Below are positions 7,581 to 12,799 of a stretch of DNA of 12,799 nucleotides, piece by piece; position 1 is the stretch's first letter, and every line of letters starts with the position of its first letter. Location: assembly GCA_034926415.1 (NCBI GenBank), contig JAYFRC010000016.1, positions 1-12,799 of the forward strand. Direction: 5' to 3'. A program made the position numbers and the translations under genes. The DNA comes from JAYFRC01 sp034926415. Its GTDB lineage: Bacteria; Bacillota; Clostridia; Oscillospirales; Oscillospiraceae. The notes beneath the pieces are model-generated. The model made no database searches. It was not told the origin of the DNA and was given only the letters and a program-made list of their open reading frames with translations.

Positions 7581-7586
7581 TATAAT
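7581..7586 (+). promoter_or_regulatory. Possible -10 element for the LysR gene
   Basis: A perfect TATAAT lies 55 bases before the preferred lysR start. The best -35-like match upstream, TTGTAT at 7555-7560, is 20 bases away, longer than the usual 16-18, so the pair is weak. No better promoter is visible between the terminator and the gene. Confidence 0.3.
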
Positions 7587-7641
7587 TGAACAACTAGTTA
7601 AGATCTATTAGACAAAATTTGTTACAGGTATGGTGATTATT

Positions 7642-8538
7642 ATGGAAATTCAACAGTTAAAATATTTTATAGTGCTATGTAATGACCGTAATTTTGAAAA
7701 ATCTGCAGAAAAACTTTTTATTTCACCTCAAGCATTGCGTAAATCAATTAAAAAGCTTGAGTATGAAATAGAAACTCCATTGTTCTATAAGAAAGGAAAT
7801 CACTTATTACTTACACCCGCTGGAGAATGTGTGCGTTCGTATTCACACATAATTATTGACAATATCTTGCAATTAGAAGACCATCTTAACGATTTCCGTG
7901 AGGATAATAGTTATTCGGAGATTACTGTTGCCATTGCAAACGGGGTGTATCAGCGCATTGCCCTAAGCGTTATTGAATCTTATAAACAAAAGCATCCAAA
8001 TGTCGGCATTCATTTAGTTGAGATGCCTGACATAATATGTGAGAATTATATACGCAGAGGAATTTCTGATTTTGGCTTTTGTTTTGGGCCTAATGATCCA
8101 AATATTTTTGATATATATACCATTGAGAAATATCCTTTATGTGCGTTAGTCAATAAGGCAAATCATCTCGCAAATCGTTCATATCTTACATGCAGGGACT
8201 TAAAGGGCGAATTGATTGGAATCGCAGATGAACGATATAAGATATATTTCAATTTTACATCTGCATGCAAGAAGTGCGGTTTTGATCCCATAATAGATTT
8301 TAAGGGTGCGGATCCTTTTTCTACACACAGATACAGCCATTTTACACAGAATATAACAATTACAGTAGATGATTTATCTGAATTATTAATGGAGGATAAT
8401 CAGATCCGTATTCCCATTCATGAAGAAACGCTATTCAGCGAACTTAATATATTAGTTAAGAAAGGAATTTCACTTGATAAAAATACATGGAAATTTATAG
8501 AATACTGCACTCAAATATGCGGCGGCAAGCATAAATAA
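7642..8538 (+). CDS. LysR-type transcriptional regulator
   Basis: This 298-residue protein is a full-length LysR-type regulator, normally a tetramer that binds a small metabolite and activates or represses a nearby promoter. The N-terminal winged helix-turn-helix is clear: LKYFIVLC (6-13), SAEKLFISPQALRKSIKKLE (21-40), then PLFYKKG and LTPAGE (57-62). A linker helix leads to the effector-binding domain (~90-298), which contains ITVAIANGVYQRI at its start. A CxxC (ACKKCGF) lies in the effector domain near residue 212. An in-frame ATG at 7630 would add MVII, but GGTGAT (7632-7637) sits four bases before ATG 7642, which gives the standard family start. Codon use is AT-rich, unlike the genes to the left. 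It points the same way as the glycyl radical enzyme genes rather than divergently, and probably controls them. Confidence 0.93.
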   Translation: MEIQQLKYFIVLCNDRNFEKSAEKLFISPQALRKSIKKLEYEIETPLFYKKGNHLLLTPAGECVRSYSHIIIDNILQLEDHLNDFREDNSYSEITVAIANGVYQRIALSVIESYKQKHPNVGIHLVEMPDIICENYIRRGISDFGFCFGPNDPNIFDIYTIEKYPLCALVNKANHLANRSYLTCRDLKGELIGIADERYKIYFNFTSACKKCGFDPIIDFKGADPFSTHRYSHFTQNITITVDDLSELLMEDNQIRIPIHEETLFSELNILVKKGISLDKNTWKFIEYCTQICGGKHK

Positions 8539-8598
8539 AAAACTCTCTTTATGCGTCAACAAATAATTATAAAACCTTTGGTTGAAAAAATTAAAATA

Positions 8599-8619
8599 TA
8601 TTGTAAGTTTTATACAATA
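8599..8619. promoter_or_regulatory. Perfect gapped palindrome, candidate LysR operator
   Basis: TATTGTA (8599-8605) is the exact reverse complement of TACAATA (8613-8619), with a seven-base spacer. The core TGTA-N7-TACA has the 4-7-4 geometry of classical LysR recognition sites (ATAC-N7-GTAT), although it lacks the strict T-N11-A at the usual symmetric positions. Its centre (8609) would be about 64 bases before a start site placed by the TAAAAT box at 8661-8666, which is where LysR activators usually bind. Confidence 0.55.
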
Positions 8620-8660
8620 ATTTTCATGCATATATTTATATTTTCGTAAAAGTAATAATG

Positions 8661-8666
8661 TAAAAT
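8661..8666 (+). promoter_or_regulatory. Possible -10 box of the glycyl radical enzyme operon
   Basis: TAAAAT matches five of six consensus positions. No recognisable -35 lies 16-18 bases upstream, as is common for promoters that depend on an activator. It was chosen because it puts the palindrome at 8599-8619 near -65. Other AT-rich hexamers nearby could serve instead, so confidence is low. Confidence 0.3.
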
Positions 8667-8762
8667 ATTTTCGCCAAACGGTTGCTAGTATTTTTGTTAT
8701 TTTTCAGATAACCTAATTTCAAAAGCAATTGACTTTTATTATCACTTGTACTCGCCTTTATT

Positions 8763-8770
8763 GGAAGGAG
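8763..8770 (+). promoter_or_regulatory. Ribosome binding site of the activase gene
   Basis: GGAAGGAG ends seven bases before the TTG start at 8778. It is a strong site paired with a weak start codon, which supports TTG as the genuine initiation point. Confidence 0.8.
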
Positions 8771-8777
8771 AACTACC

Positions 8778-9680
8778 TTGGAAAAAGCTTTAATCAATAA
8801 TATTCAGGGATATTCTATACATGATGGTCCAGGCATACGCACAACTGTATTTTTTAAGGGATGCAGCCTGCATTGTAAATGGTGCGCAAATCCTGAAGGA
8901 ATATTACCGCACACGCAGATTGGTTTTATAAGAAATCTCTGCAAAGAGTGTGGAAAATGTTATGACACCTGTAAGAATGGGGCAATAAATATAAATCCTA
9001 AGGATCATCGTATAAATTATGATAAATGCATTGCGTGCGGAAAATGTGTAGAAGCATGTTTTTATGGGGCACTTACTAAATATGGCAAGTTAATGAGCGT
9101 TGATGAGGTGTTTCAAAAGGTTATTGCTGATAAGTTGTTCTATGATGCATCAAAAGGCGGCGTAACCGTATCTGGTGGTGAGCCGTTACTTCATGCCAAT
9201 TTCGTTGCTGAATTATTTAAAAAACTCAAGGAAGTAAAAATACACACTGCAATAGAAACTGCAGGATTTGTGGATAGTATTGCATTTGACATTGTCGCCC
9301 CATATACAAATTTATTCCTTTTTGATATCAAACATATTGACCCCCAAATTCACGAATTATATACGGGACACTCAAACGAACTAATTCTTTCTAATGCAAA
9401 AAATCTAATAAATAATGGCAGTAATGTGTTGTTTAGACTTCCACTTATTTCTGGCATTAATGACGGTGAAGTAAATATAAATCAGATTTCCAAGTTTCTA
9501 AAAAATATAGGCGCTGCTGATCTTCAGTTAATGCCATATCATAGAATGGGGGAAAGTAAATATCTTGCACTTAATATGCCTTATGAATGCGCGAACATTA
9601 AGACTATGACGGCACAAGAGGTAAATAATGTAAAAATGTCATATATAAAGCGCGGAATCAACTGTTCAATATCAGTATAA
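8778..9680 (+). CDS. Glycyl radical enzyme activating enzyme (radical SAM)
   Basis: This 300-residue iron-sulfur enzyme cleaves S-adenosylmethionine to make a 5'-deoxyadenosyl radical that abstracts hydrogen from the partner enzyme's glycine, switching it on. The radical-SAM cluster motif is CxxxCxxC (Cys29, Cys33, Cys36 in GCSLHCKWCANPE), preceded by YSIHDGPGIRTTVFFKGC, a hallmark of GRE activases. Residues ~50-100 insert two ferredoxin motifs, CxxCxxCxxxC at Cys55/58/61/65 and Cys84/87/90/94, for two extra [4Fe-4S] clusters. The SAM-contacting GGE is at 133-135 (VTVSGGEP), and DIKHID plus LPLISGIND follow later. Two extra clusters mark the activases of GRE eliminases, decarboxylases and related enzymes rather than classical PflA, which lacks them. 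The TTG start has a strong ribosome site. The partner gene begins 32 bases downstream. Confidence 0.94.
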   Translation: MEKALINNIQGYSIHDGPGIRTTVFFKGCSLHCKWCANPEGILPHTQIGFIRNLCKECGKCYDTCKNGAININPKDHRINYDKCIACGKCVEACFYGALTKYGKLMSVDEVFQKVIADKLFYDASKGGVTVSGGEPLLHANFVAELFKKLKEVKIHTAIETAGFVDSIAFDIVAPYTNLFLFDIKHIDPQIHELYTGHSNELILSNAKNLINNGSNVLFRLPLISGINDGEVNINQISKFLKNIGAADLQLMPYHRMGESKYLALNMPYECANIKTMTAQEVNNVKMSYIKRGINCSISV

Positions 9681-9698
9681 TTTAGATTCATATTTTTT

Positions 9699-9704
9699 GA
9701 GGAG
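9699..9704 (+). promoter_or_regulatory. Ribosome binding site deciding the start of the glycyl radical enzyme
   Basis: GAGGAG ends eight bases before ATG 9713. The GTG at 9704 in the same frame overlaps this site and so cannot be the start; the protein begins MSKNINMD. Confidence 0.8.
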
Positions 9705-9712
9705 TGATAAAG

Positions 9713-12160
9713 ATGAGTAAAAATATAAACATGGATTTGCTGCATCAAATTGACGGATTGGAACTAGATGGAAGACTTGCTCAGTGGAGAAAGGCAATGA
9801 AGTCGGCAAAATATTCATTTTATGCTGATCGTGAAAGACTATTTATGGATTCATGGAAACAAACCGAAGATGAGGATATAGAAATTCGTAGAGCCATGGC
9901 ATTTAAGCATATTTGTGAAAATATTCCGATCAGTATATTACCGCACGAATTAATTGTTGGAAAACCAACCCCCGGAGTTATAGGCGCACTTCCTGAGATC
10001 GATATTTGCGGGGATTATATTAAATCAATATGGTCTGATGAAGATGACATAAAATTTGGCTTTTCTTCCGAAGCTGCTATGTCAATGGATACAAAAAAAA
10101 TGATGCGCGATGCCGTCAATACATTTCGCGGGCATACAGTTGTCGATATGACTAACAAGGCTCTTGAACAAATATACGGAAGCTGGAATGATGATATAGT
10201 GGCGTCAAAGGCAAAGGATCCTGGACTTGACGCAGGCTTATTTGCATCTAGTACTTCAACATGCGACTTCTCTTATATACTAAATAAAGGAATTGGCGAT
10301 TACATTAAAAGAGCTGATGAATACATTGCAGCCGAGACATCAAAACACACTCCTAATATAACCCGCATCTATTTTTGGAAAGCTTCAAAGCTCTGCATGG
10401 AAGGCATTATAATGCTTGCTCACAGATATGCTGAGCTTGCAAGGGAGCAAGCTAAAGAGACATCAGACAATATAAGGAAAGCTGAACTTGAAAGCATTTT
10501 TTCCGTTTGTATGAAAGTACCAGAAAAGCCCGCCGAATCTCTCCAGGAAGCACTTACAGCAATGTCTATAATTGGTGCGGGAAAGGTGCTTGAGCATCCA
10601 ATGCATAACTATCCTCAGTGGGGGCGTGGAGACCAGTACTTATATCCTTTCTTTATAAATGATATAAACTCTGAAAAGATTACACTTGAGGATGCCGCTC
10701 AAATGATAGGCGAGCTTCTTGGCAGATGGGGAACTGCCCTGTTTGTACAATCTGAAGCATTTAAGGAATCTCATCAGGTGAATTTTGGAATAAACAATAT
10801 AGTTCTCGGTGGATATAATCAAAACCATGAGGATGCATCAAATGAGCTGTCATATCTGTTTCTTCATGTCACGGCCATGCTAAAACTATCTTCCCCAACT
10901 GTATCAATCAGATGGACTCAAAAAATTCCTGATTGGATGATGGACAAGGCTATAAGCTGCAACATGGAAACAAGAGGAGGAATACCCCTATTTGAAAACG
11001 ATGAATCTGTCATAAATCATTTCGTCTCGGCGGGAATACCCTATAACGAAGCATGCGAATGGGTCGGCCTTGGTTGTGTATACCCAGCGCTTCCGTCAAG
11101 AGCGGAGCATTATGGCATGGAGGGACTTGCAGGGCTGAATCTTGCTGCTATGCTACATATGGCATTGCATAATGGGCGTGATATAAATGGAAAACTCACG
11201 GGCGTTGACTGTGGAGATGCAAAAGATTTTGAATCTGTCGAACAAATAATGGACGCGCTGTTTACGCAGCATAAATACATAATTGACCGTATTGTCACTC
11301 TTGCACATGTCGCAATAGATGTTCAGCCCAATTATTTTCGACAGCCTTTCTGGTCAACAATTGCCGTACCATATTATTTTGCAGACGGAAGAGACTTGCT
11401 TATACCAGACCATACCTATACTCAGTTTGGTTTTTCAGACCGTGCAATCATAGATACCGCGGACTCAATTATGGCAATAAAGCACATTGTATTTGATGAA
11501 AAGAAGCTGACAATGGAAGAACTGATGAATGTACTTGACAGTAATTTTGATGGAGTTCGCGGTGAAGAAGTAAGGCAAATGTGCCTTGCAGCTCCGAAGT
11601 TCGGAAATGATATTGACGAAGTCGATAATTTAGTGTCAGAAATTTCTGATCGTTCTTCTCAGTATATCATGCACTTTGATAATTCTCCGTTCCGTCCCCT
11701 TATGGTGGCAAGAGAGGGTCTCGCGTGGCATTACATGGCTGGTCTCGGGGTAGGTGCTCTTCCTGATGGGCGCAAGGCTCTCGAGCCTCTTGATGACGGT
11801 TCATTTTCTCCCATGGGGGGAGCCGATAAAAACGGCCCAACAGCTGTTTTACGTTCGGTACTTAAAGCTAAAATGAAGGATTCATACGCTACAGTACTGA
11901 ATCAAAAGTTTACATCAGCAATACTAAAAAGCGACGAAAGCAAGAAACTTCTAACCCAATACACTTCCGCATTTATGGCCGCCGGAGGTACACACGTTCA
12001 ATACAATATTGTTGATACGGAGGAACTGAAAACAGCGCAAAGAATTCCTGATAATTATAAAGACCTCATAGTGCGGGTTGGTGGGTTTTCTGCGTACTTT
12101 ACTCAGCTATCTGCTGGCATACAGAATGATGTCATTAACCGCAGTGAAAATGCACTTTGA
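9713..12160 (+). CDS. Glycyl radical enzyme of the pyruvate formate-lyase-like superfamily, substrate unknown
   Basis: This 815-residue enzyme has the full GRE layout. The PFL-like domain (about 1-670) includes HELIVGKPTPG near the N-terminus, GRGDQYLYPFF, GGIPLFENDE, and the active-site loop VGLGCVYPALP. Cys455 there is the expected thiyl-radical residue. The C-terminal glycyl radical domain (about 690-815) holds GADKNGPTAVL and RVGGFSAYF, with Gly791 as the radical site 24 residues from the end. Length is normal. Unlike the GCVEP loop of known dehydratases, C-N/C-S lyases and arylacetate decarboxylases, the residue two after the Cys is Tyr457, not Glu. It lacks the adjacent two-Cys (CC) active site of pyruvate formate-lyase. 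No small subunit as in benzylsuccinate synthase or hydroxyphenylacetate decarboxylase lies next to it. The activase precedes it and a transporter follows. The substrate cannot be named. Codons are AT-rich, unlike the left half of the window. Confidence 0.93.
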   Translation: MSKNINMDLLHQIDGLELDGRLAQWRKAMKSAKYSFYADRERLFMDSWKQTEDEDIEIRRAMAFKHICENIPISILPHELIVGKPTPGVIGALPEIDICGDYIKSIWSDEDDIKFGFSSEAAMSMDTKKMMRDAVNTFRGHTVVDMTNKALEQIYGSWNDDIVASKAKDPGLDAGLFASSTSTCDFSYILNKGIGDYIKRADEYIAAETSKHTPNITRIYFWKASKLCMEGIIMLAHRYAELAREQAKETSDNIRKAELESIFSVCMKVPEKPAESLQEALTAMSIIGAGKVLEHPMHNYPQWGRGDQYLYPFFINDINSEKITLEDAAQMIGELLGRWGTALFVQSEAFKESHQVNFGINNIVLGGYNQNHEDASNELSYLFLHVTAMLKLSSPTVSIRWTQKIPDWMMDKAISCNMETRGGIPLFENDESVINHFVSAGIPYNEACEWVGLGCVYPALPSRAEHYGMEGLAGLNLAAMLHMALHNGRDINGKLTGVDCGDAKDFESVEQIMDALFTQHKYIIDRIVTLAHVAIDVQPNYFRQPFWSTIAVPYYFADGRDLLIPDHTYTQFGFSDRAIIDTADSIMAIKHIVFDEKKLTMEELMNVLDSNFDGVRGEEVRQMCLAAPKFGNDIDEVDNLVSEISDRSSQYIMHFDNSPFRPLMVAREGLAWHYMAGLGVGALPDGRKALEPLDDGSFSPMGGADKNGPTAVLRSVLKAKMKDSYATVLNQKFTSAILKSDESKKLLTQYTSAFMAAGGTHVQYNIVDTEELKTAQRIPDNYKDLIVRVGGFSAYFTQLSAGIQNDVINRSENAL

Positions 12161-12262
12161 TAGGTCACAAGTCATTGACAGATATTAATAACATATCGCA
12201 GTAAATTCAACTTTATTCATCTACAGTTAATCAATATATTTTTATTGAAAGGATAATTTGCT
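12161..12262. other. Short AT-rich spacer before the transporter gene
   Basis: No terminator hairpin is visible, so the transporter is probably transcribed with the glycyl radical enzyme. A perfect TTGACA (12175-12180) occurs, but no convincing -10 lies 16-18 bases after it (the sequence there is around CGCAGTA). I therefore do not call a separate promoter. Confidence 0.5.
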
Positions 12263-12799
12263 ATGAAAAGGGATCCGAACTCATTAATAGCTGTTATTGC
12301 TGTTTTACTTGTAGGTATTCTTTGTCAGTCATCCGGAGCTGAATCTCCAGCACTAGCATATATGTCAGAAGAATTTTCTGACATACCTTTTAGTACAATC
12401 ACTCTGGTTACTACAATTCCGTCATTAATGATGATACCCGCGTCTCTTGCATATTCCGCGATTAGAAGGAAAGTATCAGTTCGCCCCCTGTTTATAATTG
12501 CGATGTTCCTGCTTATTGGCGGCGGCGTTTATCCGGCATTTTCATCCACGTTCGCTCAGGTTTGCATGGGGCGTGCGGTATTCGGTATCGGTTGTGGCAT
12601 CATGTGGCCGCTTGCGCAGTCTATCATAATTGAACTTTATAACGGGACAAAGCAAAATACTTTGCTTGGATTTAATTCTGTCATCACTTCAGTTGGCGGA
12701 ATAATATGGGCAAACCTCGGAGGAGTCCTCGCGCTGTCGGGATGGAGACATTCGTTTTTAACCTATCTCGTACCAGTAGGCGTACTTGTTTTCTGTGCT
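12263..12799 (+). CDS. Major facilitator superfamily transporter, N-terminal 179 codons (runs off window)
   Basis: The open frame from ATG 12263 continues to the window edge with no stop; AAAGGA lies nine bases upstream. Hydrophobic segments at about 8-26, 45-65, 75-93, 99-121, 137-158 and 163-179 fit helices 1-6 of a 12-helix MFS carrier. Arg104 in GRAVFGIGCGIMWPLAQS matches the conserved helix-4 Arg-plus-glycines pattern, and SGWRHSF after helix 5 is a common MFS feature. The loop between helices 2 and 3 (YSAIRRKVSVRP) is a degenerate form of the usual GxxxDRxGRR motif. Its place 102 bases after the glycyl radical enzyme, with no terminator between, suggests it imports the enzyme's substrate or exports a product. 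Composition is intermediate, less AT-rich than the enzyme gene. Specificity cannot be read from this half. Confidence 0.9.
   Translation, partial: MKRDPNSLIAVIAVLLVGILCQSSGAESPALAYMSEEFSDIPFSTITLVTTIPSLMMIPASLAYSAIRRKVSVRPLFIIAMFLLIGGGVYPAFSSTFAQVCMGRAVFGIGCGIMWPLAQSIIIELYNGTKQNTLLGFNSVITSVGGIIWANLGGVLALSGWRHSFLTYLVPVGVLVFCA

Larger units (their letters stand above)
7367..7641. other. AT-rich non-coding stretch before the LysR gene
   Basis: Together with 7254-7366 this makes a gap of 388 bases without a convincing gene. It holds the terminator, a tandem repeat TTGTTGCA (7383-7390 and 7392-7399), several small inverted repeats and a TATAAT at 7581-7586. I see no tRNA, no integrase fragment, no insertion sequence end and no protein remnant. 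It carries the switch from GC-rich to AT-rich sequence, so the cassette to the right most likely joins the older chromosome here. Confidence 0.6.
8539..8777. other. Regulatory gap between the LysR gene and the activase gene
   Basis: These 239 AT-rich bases contain no convincing ORF. They hold a 7-bp gapped palindrome, a TAAAAT -10-like box, a direct repeat ATATTTTCG (8638-8646 and 8665-8673), and a TTGACT (8729-8734) that lacks a partner -10 at the right distance. There is no T-run hairpin directly after lysR, so some read-through from lysR is possible. The predicted leader of roughly 100 bases before the activase shows no riboswitch that I recognise. Confidence 0.55.

Noticed and set aside
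8729..8734. TTGACT as -35 of the activase promoter
   Set aside because: No -10-like hexamer lies 16-18 bases downstream (sequence there is TCGCCT), and a start there would leave almost no leader before the ribosome site.
9713..12160. Naming the glycyl radical enzyme as pyruvate formate-lyase, choline lyase or hydroxyphenylacetate decarboxylase
   Set aside because: It lacks the adjacent Cys pair of pyruvate formate-lyase, the Glu of the eliminase/decarboxylase loop, and the neighbouring shell or small-subunit genes expected for those systems.
12175..12180. Perfect TTGACA before the transporter gene as a promoter
   Set aside because: No suitable -10 at 16-18 bases; a lone hexamer in AT-rich DNA is weak evidence.

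Overview
The window looks like chromosomal DNA of an anaerobic, gut-type Clostridia species (Firmicutes, Oscillospiraceae-like). The evidence is the ecfA1-ecfA2-ecfT-truA order, strong AAGGAG-type ribosome sites, a double-AAA+ Clp ATPase with an N-terminal zinc finger, and an oxygen-sensitive glycyl radical enzyme system. Lineage is inferred from gene content only. All genes are on the + strand.

Region 1 (2-7253) is a GC-rich, tightly packed housekeeping run. It holds the end of ecfA1, then ecfA2 and ecfT (shared vitamin/metal ECF transporter energising module, no S component visible), truA (tRNA pseudouridine synthase), a membrane-anchored repeat protein resembling DUF5711, a CvpA-family membrane protein, a ClpC-like unfoldase whose Clp-N repeats are replaced by a four-cysteine zinc finger, and a 69-residue four-cysteine protein. 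Several stops and starts overlap (ecfA2/ecfT, truA/next gene), which suggests translational coupling. A strong hairpin with a T-run (7332-7366) ends the run.

Region 2 (about 7260-12799) is clearly AT-richer with different codon choices. It is a self-contained catabolic cassette: a LysR-type regulator, a 239-base regulatory gap with a perfect 7-7-7 gapped palindrome, a radical-SAM activating enzyme with two ferredoxin clusters, an 815-residue glycyl radical enzyme (GRE), and the first 179 codons of an MFS transporter that runs off the window. The likely logic is that the transporter brings in a substrate, the GRE cleaves or rearranges it once the activase has installed the glycyl radical, and the LysR protein senses the substrate or a product.

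The most interesting point is the GRE active site. It has the radical Gly (Gly791) and the thiyl Cys (Cys455), but the residue two after the Cys is Tyr, where the well-studied GRE eliminases and decarboxylases carry a catalytic Glu (G-C-V-E-P). With no microcompartment genes and no small GRE subunit nearby, this could be a GRE of unassigned chemistry. The substrate cannot be named from this sequence.
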